A DNA stretch of 64,000 nucleotides from Kangiella marina (GTDB taxonomy: Bacteria; Pseudomonadota; Gammaproteobacteria; Enterobacterales; Kangiellaceae): the NCBI RefSeq assembly GCF_039541235.1, contig NZ_BAABFV010000001.1, positions 806,001 through 870,000 on the forward strand. Direction: 5' to 3'. The notes under the pieces were generated by a model. That model was not told the origin of the DNA. It worked only from the letters and a program-made list of their open reading frames with translations, and searched no databases. The translations under genes were made by a program, and so were the position numbers. Numbering within the stretch: position 1 is the first letter of the stretch; every line of letters begins with the position of its first letter. Below, piece by piece: positions 9,161 to 16,355 of the stretch.

Positions 9161-9715
9161 TTAGAGGAACAACCAAACCAGAACACCAATTAAGATTACA
9201 GCTGCAATACCGAGAGAGCCTACCAGCATCCAGTTTATTTCAGCTTTATCTTCTTCGTCTTCTTCTTTAGCATCAATGAGTGTAAATAGAAACTCGGTGT
9301 GTCCTACTTGAATTCTGTCACCAAACTTTAACTCTCGCTCGGTGATTTTTTCACCGTTAACGATGGTTCCGTTAGAGGAGAGTAAGTTTAATATCTTCCA
9401 ATGCCCATTGTAGTAAGTGACTTGAGCGTGTGTTGAGGATGCCGCTGGATCATAGATAGTAACGCTATTCCCCTTGCCTCTACCGATGACATTCTTTCCA
9501 TACTCTAAGATATATGCTTCACCTGCATGAGGCTTTGTGGTCGCTAACAAAGCTGGAATTTTAGTCCCATCATCTTCTAACTTTTGAATCTCAGCAGCTA
9601 TCATCCTATCGACTTCTTTTGAGTCAAAAACAAGTGTTCCTTGTGGCCCGGCCTTATCTTCTCTATACCCCTTCTTAGGGTCGGGTTTGTTTTTTGACGA
9701 ATCTTGTGACGACAT
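9161..9715 (-). CDS. FHA-domain protein with C-terminal membrane anchor
   Basis: A 184-residue protein with an acidic/lysine-rich N-terminus, a forkhead-associated phosphothreonine-binding domain (VIGRGKGN, then SSTHAQV, then LSSNGTIVNGEKI, about 75-150) and one C-terminal hydrophobic helix (about 162-183) typical of a tail anchor. FHA domains bind pThr peptides. Its position between a PP2C phosphatase and a membrane kinase suggests it is a substrate or adaptor of that kinase at the inner membrane. Confidence 0.87.
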   Translation of the reverse strand: MSSQDSSKNKPDPKKGYREDKAGPQGTLVFDSKEVDRMIAAEIQKLEDDGTKIPALLATTKPHAGEAYILEYGKNVIGRGKGNSVTIYDPAASSTHAQVTYYNGHWKILNLLSSNGTIVNGEKITERELKFGDRIQVGHTEFLFTLIDAKEEDEEDKAEINWMLVGSLGIAAVILIGVLVWLFL

Positions 9716-9727
9716 ACTTACCTCACG

Positions 9728-10519
9728 TTAACCTATTTTTAGTAATTCTTTAATTTGTTCAATAATGCTCTTCTTTTTCTTTTTCTTCGGTTTTTTAACC
9801 GGCGAAGAAACAAGAATCACAGAGACATTATCGCTACCCCCATTTTCACATGCAAGCGTAACCATATACTCAACTTTCGCTTGGTTATCACGCTGCATGC
9901 GCAATGCGCCAATCAGCTCGGTCCGAGATAACTCATCATATAAACCGTCACTGGCTAGCAACAAATGCTCACCATAGTTCCACTCTCTACTCAGAAAGCC
10001 AATATCCAGCTGGTTATCATTTTCAATCCCCAAGCACTGGGTAATAACGTGACGCTTAGGATGATGTTTAACCTGGGTGGCCTCTAGCAAACCAGCATTT
10101 AAAAGCTTTTGCACTAGAGTATGATCTTCTGTTAATTGAGTCAGCTCTCCGGTTACTTCATTCCATAGATAGGCACGACTATCACCCACCCAAGCGATCT
10201 CATAACTATCATCTTTAGAGTGGACAGCGACTACAGTAGCCCCCCTATCTTCCTCTTCATGACGATTATAAGCTTTAATAACAGAATGAGCAGAATGGAC
10301 AGCATTGAATAAATTCGAGCCATTCGCAATCGACTTACGTATTTCTTTAACGGTATACAGGCTCGCCTGCTCACCCTGCTTTAAGCCGCCGACACCATCA
10401 GACAGCAACCACAGACCAAGCTCTGAGGAACCATAAACCTTATCATCATTATTTTCACGAGAAACGCCTTTATGAGTTAGCATTGCCGACTCAAGCCGCT
10501 TATTATTTTGTTCTGACAT
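9728..10519 (-). CDS. PP2C-type protein phosphatase
   Basis: A 263-residue PPM-family serine/threonine phosphatase. It has the metal-binding motifs RENNDD, LLSDGVGGL, GDSRAYLW, LLASDGLYDEL and a C-terminal GSDNVSVILV, followed by a very lysine-rich tail. The frame is open to 10585, but ATG 10517-10519 is preceded by AGGAGGG three bases upstream, which decides the start. It is the first gene of the phosphatase-FHA-kinase operon and should reverse the phosphorylation made by the kinase encoded two genes on. It is divergent from the first ssrA gene. Confidence 0.9.
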   Translation of the reverse strand: MSEQNNKRLESAMLTHKGVSRENNDDKVYGSSELGLWLLSDGVGGLKQGEQASLYTVKEIRKSIANGSNLFNAVHSAHSVIKAYNRHEEEDRGATVVAVHSKDDSYEIAWVGDSRAYLWNEVTGELTQLTEDHTLVQKLLNAGLLEATQVKHHPKRHVITQCLGIENDNQLDIGFLSREWNYGEHLLLASDGLYDELSRTELIGALRMQRDNQAKVEYMVTLACENGGSDNVSVILVSSPVKKPKKKKKKSIIEQIKELLKIG

Positions 10520-10641
10520 TGACCCTCCTACTCTAGCCCGTAAAGTGTAACCTTTTGTTAAACCTAGCGATGTTAACCAAGCCACAAATTACTTTTAGCA
10601 ATATCGCACTTGAAGTCTATATACACAAGCCTTATATCAGT

Positions 10642-10647
10642 TATAAT
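10642..10647 (+). promoter_or_regulatory. -10 element of ssrA copy 1
   Basis: TATAAT at 10642-10647 ends 11 bases before the mature 5' end of tmRNA copy 1, exactly the spacing seen in copy 2. No good -35 hexamer lies 16-18 bases upstream; TTGAAG at 10610 is too far (26 bases). Confidence 0.55.
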
Positions 10648-10658
10648 GAAATTTCCAC

Positions 10659-11008
10659 GGGGACGAAATGGCTTCGACGTGGATTACAAAACTTTAAGTG
10701 CATGTCGAGATGTTCAGCGAATCTCGTAAAATCAAAGCTGAAAACTTATAGTTGCAAACGAAGACAACTACGCTTTAGCCGCTTAAGGCTAACTGTCTAC
10801 TCTGAGCGTTCTTGGTAGGGGATAGACAGTCATATACAGGAACTCGCAGGTAACTGTGCTCGGCAGCCAACTGTTAAACTTACCTCGAGACCGCCTTTGA
10901 AAGCCTGACCATTGGCTCGTCACTGGTTAAATTAAAGATGGTTCTAAGCATGTAGATCTTGAAGCGGAGGATTCGCGGACGCGGGTTCGACTCCCGCCGT
11001 CTCCACCA
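10659..11008 (+). ncRNA. ssrA: Transfer-messenger RNA (tmRNA), copy 1
   Basis: A complete one-piece tmRNA of about 350 nt. The 5' end GGGGACG pairs with CGTCTCC before the ACCA 3' end, including the G3-U wobble used by alanyl-tRNA synthetase. The T-arm is GCGGG-TTCGACT-CCCGC. The resume codon GCA at 10754 opens the tag frame 10754-10786, encoding ANEDNYALAA and TAA; the family-typical ALAA end is the ClpXP signal. It rescues stalled ribosomes with SmpB. It has no obvious terminator directly downstream, unlike copy 2. It differs from copy 2 at tmRNA positions 5, 9, 10 and in the T-loop (10992). Confidence 0.95.
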
Positions 11009-11013
11009 AATCA
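10669..11013 (+). repeat. 345-bp direct repeat, left copy (tmRNA body)
   Basis: From the 11th base of tmRNA copy 1 to five bases past the CCA end this sequence recurs at 12951-13295 with a single mismatch (T at 10992, C at 13274). The unique sequence on either side of the two copies is unrelated. Confidence 0.95.
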
Positions 11014-11247
11014 CCTATACATTTGATTTATAAAACATTTTTAGCTTTGCGCCACATAAAAGTGATACATAAATCGGGTGGGTTATGATAAAAAACTTCT
11101 GGTACCTAGAGTACAAATTAAAATCCCTTATTATTATTTATTTTTAATACCTTTAAAAAATACCTTTCGTTGCAAGACTTAACTAAACCTTTTTAGTCTT
11201 TTCTGAATCTAAATTTATTTATGAGATAACAACAAGGTTAGAAATCA
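11009..11247. other. AT-rich intergenic segment after ssrA copy 1
   Basis: This 239-bp stretch is strongly AT-rich and contains no ORF or clear terminator that I can support. A weak inverted repeat (AAGACT at 11174, AGTCTT at 11195) followed by short T runs lies before the hydrolase gene. Confidence 0.5.
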
Positions 11248-12801
11248 ATGATGATCATTAATAAATTTTCTATTTTTTTTATATTTTCACTTTATCTGAC
11301 TCTTTTTTTGTGTTCACCCGTAAATGCAAAAGAAGGCCACCCAAAAAGCATATCTAGTTTAGAACAAACAATTGTCGAGCAAGATAAACTCTTATATGAC
11401 GCTATTTTCAATAGTCAAGATGAAGAATACCTGAAGGATTTATTTGAAGTTGATTTAGAGTTTTATCACGACAAAGGTGGTCTGATGTTTAAATCGGGGG
11501 AAGCGTTTTTAAATGGATGGTTGCGTATTTGGGCACTTCAGGAAACTGGAAAGAAAAACTGGCAAAGAAGAGAGTTACTAAGCACTGAAGTATATCCACT
11601 AAATAATTATGGTGCATTACAAATTGGTACGCACAGGTTTTACGAAACACGACCTGATGGAATAGAGTTTGCTATGGATGATGCTAAATTTGTTCACCTT
11701 TGGAAAGTAAAAGATAAAAAATGGAAGCTTGCGAGAATTGTCAGCTATGATCATCAACCTATTACTACGCCACCGCTAGAGATAACCGAAGAAACTGTGT
11801 TAAAACTTAAAGGTTGGATGCAAGAATTGAATGTCCCTGCCGTTGGAATAGGCCTTATTAATGATGGAAAAACTACCTATTCTAAAGTATTCGGCAATCA
11901 GTCTGAAGGAGTCAAGGCGAGCTCAAACACTATTTTCAAAGTAGCATCTATAACGAAGCCTGTATCCGCTTTAGTCACTCTTAAAATGGTCGATCAAGGA
12001 CTATGGGATTTAGATGAACCACTTGCCAATTACTGGACAGATCCTGATGTAGTGAATGATCCTAGAAATAAAAAACTAACAACTCGACATGTATTAAATC
12101 AACTGTCTGGGTTACCTAATTGGAGGTTTTTAACCGATAGCGGAAAATTAAATTTCCTTTTTGATCCAGGTGAAAAATTTGAATATTCTGGAGAAGGATT
12201 CGAATATTTGAAAAAAGCTGTAGAACATAAGTTTTCCCGTCCATTTGAATCTATCGCTCATAAAGTTTTATTTAATAAAGCAGAAATGAACAACACCAAA
12301 TTTTGGTGGGATGAAACAGTTGAACAATCAATGTATGCAGAGAACTTTAATGAAGATGGTAAACAATATAAAACGGAAAAATATTATAAAGCCCTAGCTG
12401 CAGGCAATATTCTATCCACTACAGATGATTATTTGAAATTTGGAGAGCATGTATTAGCAGGAGCAGGACTAGAGCCAGAATTGTTTGCAGAAATACAAAA
12501 GCCACATTCGTCGATGATTGATGATTTACTCACTTATGGCTATGGCTGGATGAACCTCAAGCTCTCGAACGGAAACCACGTAATTTACCACGATGGCCGA
12601 GATCCAGGCGTCCGCACTATTATTATATTTATTCCCTCTACTAATCAGGGCATCGTAATATTAACCAATGGTGACAATGGCGACTTACTTTATCGCAAAT
12701 TGCTAAGCGAACTATCTCCTTTAACAGCAGATTTTGTGTCGCAATTTAATAAAGCCGTAGAAATCTATCTTGCTCGTCAAAAACAGAGTGAACACAATTA
12801 A
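11248..12801 (+). CDS. Secreted serine hydrolase: NTF2-like (DUF4440-type) domain plus class C beta-lactamase fold
   Basis: A 517-residue exported protein. A signal peptide (about 1-27, cleaved after VNA) precedes a SnoaL/DUF4440-like domain (about 38-165) and a beta-lactamase/D-alanyl-D-alanine carboxypeptidase-family domain (about 185-500). The catalytic set is visible: S234-x-x-K237 (SITK), Y313-S-G in place of the usual Y-x-N, and H448-D-G. This family includes esterases and D-aminopeptidases as well as penicillin-binding enzymes, so the substrate cannot be named. Codon use and base composition are far more AT-rich than its neighbours, and the gene sits alone between two tmRNA copies, which suggests acquisition by transfer. 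Confidence 0.8.
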   Translation: MMIINKFSIFFIFSLYLTLFLCSPVNAKEGHPKSISSLEQTIVEQDKLLYDAIFNSQDEEYLKDLFEVDLEFYHDKGGLMFKSGEAFLNGWLRIWALQETGKKNWQRRELLSTEVYPLNNYGALQIGTHRFYETRPDGIEFAMDDAKFVHLWKVKDKKWKLARIVSYDHQPITTPPLEITEETVLKLKGWMQELNVPAVGIGLINDGKTTYSKVFGNQSEGVKASSNTIFKVASITKPVSALVTLKMVDQGLWDLDEPLANYWTDPDVVNDPRNKKLTTRHVLNQLSGLPNWRFLTDSGKLNFLFDPGEKFEYSGEGFEYLKKAVEHKFSRPFESIAHKVLFNKAEMNNTKFWWDETVEQSMYAENFNEDGKQYKTEKYYKALAAGNILSTTDDYLKFGEHVLAGAGLEPELFAEIQKPHSSMIDDLLTYGYGWMNLKLSNGNHVIYHDGRDPGVRTIIIFIPSTNQGIVILTNGDNGDLLYRKLLSELSPLTADFVSQFNKAVEIYLARQKQSEHN

Positions 12802-12845
12802 ACTAGGGATAGATATCTAATACTTTATTTAAATCACAATAAAAA

Positions 12846-12862
12846 GGAGGCGTAAAGCCTCC
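12846..12862 (-). terminator. Hairpin after the hydrolase gene, better formed for leftward transcription
   Basis: GGAGGC at 12846-12851 and GCCTCC at 12857-12862 form a 6-bp stem. A run of A precedes it on the + strand, so leftward RNA would have hairpin plus U-tract, whereas rightward RNA lacks the U-tract. No leftward gene ends here now. Confidence 0.45.
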
Positions 12863-12901
12863 CTCGGGTTATCAGGATATCCGTATCTCATTTTTTGCCA
12901 C

Positions 12902-12929
12902 TTGCTATGGCAGCCATATAGCCTATAAT
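12902..12929 (+). promoter_or_regulatory. Sigma-70-type promoter of ssrA copy 2
   Basis: TTGCTA at 12902-12907 and TATAAT at 12924-12929 have a 16-base spacer; the -10 ends 11 bases before the tmRNA 5' end. It is a better promoter than that of copy 1. Confidence 0.65.
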
Positions 12930-12940
12930 CCAAAAATTCT

Positions 12941-13290
12941 GGGGGCGACTTGGCTTCGACGTGGATTACAAAACTTTAAGTGCATGTCGAGATGTTCAGC
13001 GAATCTCGTAAAATCAAAGCTGAAAACTTATAGTTGCAAACGAAGACAACTACGCTTTAGCCGCTTAAGGCTAACTGTCTACTCTGAGCGTTCTTGGTAG
13101 GGGATAGACAGTCATATACAGGAACTCGCAGGTAACTGTGCTCGGCAGCCAACTGTTAAACTTACCTCGAGACCGCCTTTGAAAGCCTGACCATTGGCTC
13201 GTCACTGGTTAAATTAAAGATGGTTCTAAGCATGTAGATCTTGAAGCGGAGGATTCGCGGACGCGGGTTCGACCCCCGCCGTCTCCACCA
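12941..13290 (+). ncRNA. ssrA: Transfer-messenger RNA (tmRNA), copy 2
   Basis: A second complete tmRNA of 350 nt. It starts GGGGGCG, pairing with the same CGTCTCC 3' strand through two G-U wobbles (positions 3 and 5) instead of one. The tag frame at 13036-13068 encodes the same ANEDNYALAA. The T-loop reads TTCGACC rather than TTCGACT. It is followed at once by a strong Rho-independent terminator and preceded by a complete promoter, so both copies look functional. Bacteria usually carry a single ssrA. Confidence 0.95.
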
Positions 13291-13295
13291 AATCA
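12951..13295 (+). repeat. 345-bp direct repeat, right copy (tmRNA body)
   Basis: Right copy of the repeat at 10669-11013, one mismatch. The two copies lie 2282 bp apart and enclose the AT-rich hydrolase segment. Confidence 0.95.
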
Positions 13296-13299
13296 AAAA

Positions 13300-13323
13300 A
13301 GCTACCGTCAGGTAGCTTTTTTT
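13300..13323 (+). terminator. Rho-independent terminator of ssrA copy 2
   Basis: AGCTACC (13300-13306), a four-base loop, GGTAGCT (13311-13317) and a run of T. An A-run on the other side makes it usable in both directions. Confidence 0.85.
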
Positions 13324-13483
13324 GTTTTCACATGAATAAAGTTGAGTGACTGCAATGAAAAGGGCTTTCCTAAATGATTAGCGAAGCTAGGGCTTGAGTG
13401 CGCTCTCAGCTCAATAGCCCAACCTAGCCATTCTCCACCAGCTTTCAAGCTCCTGCCAAACCAGCAGGATTCATCAAGAAAAC

Positions 13484-14623
13484 TTATTGCGCCATCAACA
13501 GACGAGCACGGGACTCAACGCCTGGATAGTCCTGCTCACTGAGATGTTCATGCAGCTCATTAAGACGCTCTCCAAGTTCGTGCAATGTATCAGCACTAAC
13601 ATTGATGTGGCCCATTTTCCGTCCTGGTTTTACAGTCTTACCATACCAATGACTACGCGCACCAGTGGTTGCTAAGACTTGCTTCGGAATAGCGGCCTGC
13701 CCCAGTACATTAATCATCACACTGGGTTGCAATAAATCGGTGCACCCCAGCGGTAAATCCGCTACGGCACGCACATGATTCTCGAACTGACAGCAATAAA
13801 CGCCTTGCTGCGTCCAGTGACCTGAGTTGTGCACCCGAGGGGCAATTTCGTTAACCATTAACTCGCCATCAACATCGAAAAACTCGATGGCTAATACGCC
13901 AACATAATCCAACGCATCAGCAATTTTATGGTATGCATCAATCCCTTGAGCTTGAATGTCTTGGCTGACGATACCTGCTACTGACAAGCTCAACACGCCA
14001 TCGGTATGCTCATTTTCAGTAACCGGATAGACTTTTACATTGCCTTGTGCATCGCGTGCACCGATGACAGACACCTCACGGTCAAACGGAATCATCTTTT
14101 CGCAAATAATGCTATGCGCCGTATCTTTATCTAAAAATGCTCGCATTTCTTGCCAAATGTCGTCAGCTTGCTGAATGTTTTTTAGACGCCACTGACCTTT
14201 GCCGTCGTATCCTGCCTGACAGGTTTTGATCACCAACGGTAAGCCTAACTCATCGATAGCTTGATCAAGATGAGTACGCTCGGTAACCAGTACATAAGGA
14301 GCGCTGGGTACACCCGCCCCATCCAATAAAGCTTTCTCTTTTGCACGATCGCCACCGCATTCGATGGCTTTTTTACCAGGGAAAAATTTACCGCTTTGCT
14401 CACATAGCGCCAGCACATCTGCCGGGATATGCTCAAACTCCGCAGTAATACGGTCGCTAGCGGCGATAGCTTGCGCCAAGTTTTGCTCATAGCGCTCACC
14501 GGTCACCGGATGCAGTACTTGCTCACTGACAACGTCGTAAGCTCGAATATGAATATCTAAGGGAGCCGCCACAAGCGCCATCATGCGTGCAAGCTGTCCC
14601 GCTCCGAGTACTAACATTTGCAT
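13484..14623 (-). CDS. purK: N5-carboxyaminoimidazole ribonucleotide synthase PurK
   Basis: The ATP-grasp enzyme that converts AIR, bicarbonate and ATP to N5-CAIR in purine synthesis. The 379-residue form begins MLVLGAGQLARMMALVAAPL, with KTCQAGYDGKGQW, EKMIPFDREVSVIG, EFFDVDGELMVNEIAPRVHNSGHWT as ATP-grasp landmarks. The frame is open to 14704 but that would overlap purE by 71 bases; ATG 14621-14623 follows the purE stop by 10 bases. A second ATG two codons later is equally possible. Forms the purEK operon. Confidence 0.95.
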   Translation of the reverse strand: MQMLVLGAGQLARMMALVAAPLDIHIRAYDVVSEQVLHPVTGERYEQNLAQAIAASDRITAEFEHIPADVLALCEQSGKFFPGKKAIECGGDRAKEKALLDGAGVPSAPYVLVTERTHLDQAIDELGLPLVIKTCQAGYDGKGQWRLKNIQQADDIWQEMRAFLDKDTAHSIICEKMIPFDREVSVIGARDAQGNVKVYPVTENEHTDGVLSLSVAGIVSQDIQAQGIDAYHKIADALDYVGVLAIEFFDVDGELMVNEIAPRVHNSGHWTQQGVYCCQFENHVRAVADLPLGCTDLLQPSVMINVLGQAAIPKQVLATTGARSHWYGKTVKPGRKMGHINVSADTLHELGERLNELHEHLSEQDYPGVESRARLLMAQ

Positions 14624-14633
14624 ATCAAGCTCA

Positions 14634-15116
14634 CTATTCAGCTGGGTTAGGATTGGCCAAAATGGTCTCCGTTTGCTCGCTACGGAACTGATCAATTTTT
14701 GCAAGGAGTTCTGGTTGCTGGCACCCTAATATTTGTGCAGCTAACAAGCCCGCGTTTGCAGCGCCAGCATCACCAATGGCTAATGTGCCCACCGCGACGC
14801 CTTTTGGCATTTGGCAAATTGACAGCAAAGAGTCTACCCCATTTAGGGCTTTGGACTTGACCGGTACCCCAAGCACCGGCAACGACGTAAAGGCCGCAGC
14901 CATACCGGGAAGGTGCGCAGCACCGCCAGCACCAGCAATGATGACCTTAATCCCGCGCTCTGCAGCAGAAGAAGCATAATCAGCGAGTAGTTGAGGAGTG
15001 CGATGAGCTGAAACGACCTTAGTTTCATACTCCACACCAAACTTATCAAGCATGTCTGCCGCATGCTGCATGGTGGGCCAGTCTGACTTTGAGCCCATTA
15101 TAATACCTACTTTCAT
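14634..15116 (-). CDS. purE: 5-(carboxyamino)imidazole ribonucleotide mutase PurE
   Basis: Class I PurE converts N5-CAIR to CAIR. The 160 residues carry the diagnostic [43 protein letters not shown] and [18 protein letters not shown] segments. ATG 15114-15116 is preferred over the GTG two codons upstream because AGGAG lies five bases before the ATG. First gene of purEK. Confidence 0.95.
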   Translation of the reverse strand: MKVGIIMGSKSDWPTMQHAADMLDKFGVEYETKVVSAHRTPQLLADYASSAAERGIKVIIAGAGGAAHLPGMAAAFTSLPVLGVPVKSKALNGVDSLLSICQMPKGVAVGTLAIGDAGAANAGLLAAQILGCQQPELLAKIDQFRSEQTETILANPNPAE

Positions 15117-15378
15117 TGCCACTCCTCATGAAAATGATACAAATTTAAATAACGCAGTGCGATGACAGTACATCAGAGCTGAGCATCGAGGGGGTGCCGC
15201 GCCAGCGATTTCTATCTCGCTGTAAAATTGTTGCGCAATTATACAAAAAACCCCGATAAAAAGCATGGCTAAGTTTCTTGTCTGCCAGTCTATGCGTCAA
15301 ACAACTCGTAACTTGCTCCTTTCAGGCTAACGAAGCGTTTTGAGGGCTAAACCAAGCTACAGCGATAGCTCATAGCTA
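15117..15378. other. Intergenic region between purE and the dioxygenase gene
   Basis: It must contain the purEK promoter (leftward) and the 3' end of the dioxygenase transcript. I see no clear PurR operator, terminator or small ORF. Confidence 0.4.
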
Positions 15379-16065
15379 CTACCTAGGAGGGTCAACCCGA
15401 TCCATGTGGCTTGTATTAAGGCGAAACCAGCCAGCGATAGAGTAACGGTCTCTAGCTGCAGGCAACACTTCATGGGGGAAACCTTCACTCAAAAATGCGA
15501 CGACAGTGCCAAAATTTGGAGTAACTTTTACTCCCTCCCTATCATCAGCATCGCTATATAGCACTAGCTGCCCTTCATCTTCAGCCTTCCAATCAGGGTT
15601 AAGGTAAACAACCAAGGACAACACGCGGTTGGACTCTCCTTTAAAGGCATCCAAGTGTCTCTTATAAAAATCGCCAGGCGCATAATGAGCAAAGTGACTC
15701 TCAAAAGAAAACAACCCCAGAAACAGCTGTAAATTTAAAAACTCACGCAACTCAGAGGACCACTCTAGCCACTCCTGCCCCGCCTTGGAGGTACCATCGA
15801 TCCAGCAAATCTCATCTGTTCTGACGACATCACTGACCCTATGGTTCTGTTTACGACCAATACCAGCAGTATCAAACTCACTGTCTTTCATCGCTTTTAG
15901 CTGCTTATAAAGCGCGCTAGCCAACGACTTCGGTAATCCGTCGGGAGTGACGCTATACCCCTGGTCGCTTAAATCTTTAGCGATTTTAGTGAATAGCAAG
16001 CCATTGCCCGACTCCTTTATAGGCTTTATTACGGCATTGTCTAAATATAACTCATCCAAAAACAC
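15379..16065 (-). CDS. 2-oxoglutarate/Fe(II) dioxygenase, prolyl 4-hydroxylase-like
   Basis: A 228-residue double-stranded beta-helix oxygenase. The metal triad is visible as H137-x-D139 (FYKRHLDAF) and H198 (GFPHEV), and the 2-oxoglutarate-binding Arg is R207 in DRYSIAGWFR. The pattern fits the small bacterial prolyl-4-hydroxylase-like enzymes that hydroxylate proteins such as EF-Tu in Pseudomonas; the substrate here is inferred only. The start is GTG 16063-16065 with AGAGG just upstream. Monocistronic and divergent from the DUF4331 operon. Confidence 0.82.
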   Translation of the reverse strand: MFLDELYLDNAVIKPIKESGNGLLFTKIAKDLSDQGYSVTPDGLPKSLASALYKQLKAMKDSEFDTAGIGRKQNHRVSDVVRTDEICWIDGTSKAGQEWLEWSSELREFLNLQLFLGLFSFESHFAHYAPGDFYKRHLDAFKGESNRVLSLVVYLNPDWKAEDEGQLVLYSDADDREGVKVTPNFGTVVAFLSEGFPHEVLPAARDRYSIAGWFRLNTSHMDRVDPPR

Positions 16066-16355
16066 AGTCCTCTAAGATGTATCAAGCATACTTGCTCGAC
16101 GTTATAGGCTTATTTTTTGCACAAATCAATAGTTTCCCTTTGTTGCTGATACTGTCTATGAGTTCAAATTATAAACAGCTCATCGGATGTGTCTCTCTAC
16201 ATAACTTTCACATACAAAGGCTTAGGGTAGTTGTCAGGTACAAGATAGCAAGATTTGTACTGCAATTAGACGGGGGTATCAGTGTTGTTTACGACTTCAC
16301 ACACAACATACATCGTAATACAACAAAAATACCCCACAAAAACGAGGTATGAACA
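16066..16355. other. Divergent intergenic region, dioxygenase / DUF4331 operon
   Basis: This 290-bp region should hold the promoter of the rightward four-gene operon. A 91-codon frame crosses it but shows no coding character. I see no clear operator. Confidence 0.4.

Noticed and set aside
7453..10519. Type VI secretion locus
   Set aside because: Only the phosphatase-FHA-kinase trio is present; no TssB/C, Hcp, VgrG or ClpV-like frames anywhere in the window.
10555..10818. An 87-codon frame over the first tmRNA
   Set aside because: It runs through the tmRNA structural gene; the RNA call is decisive.
11009..12940. Phage integrase or transposase between the tmRNA genes
   Set aside because: The only long frame is the serine hydrolase; no recombinase motif on either strand.
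16077..16352. A 91-codon frame upstream of the DUF4331 operon
   Set aside because: No ribosome site, mixed composition, ends just before the operon start; it looks like chance in an intergenic region.
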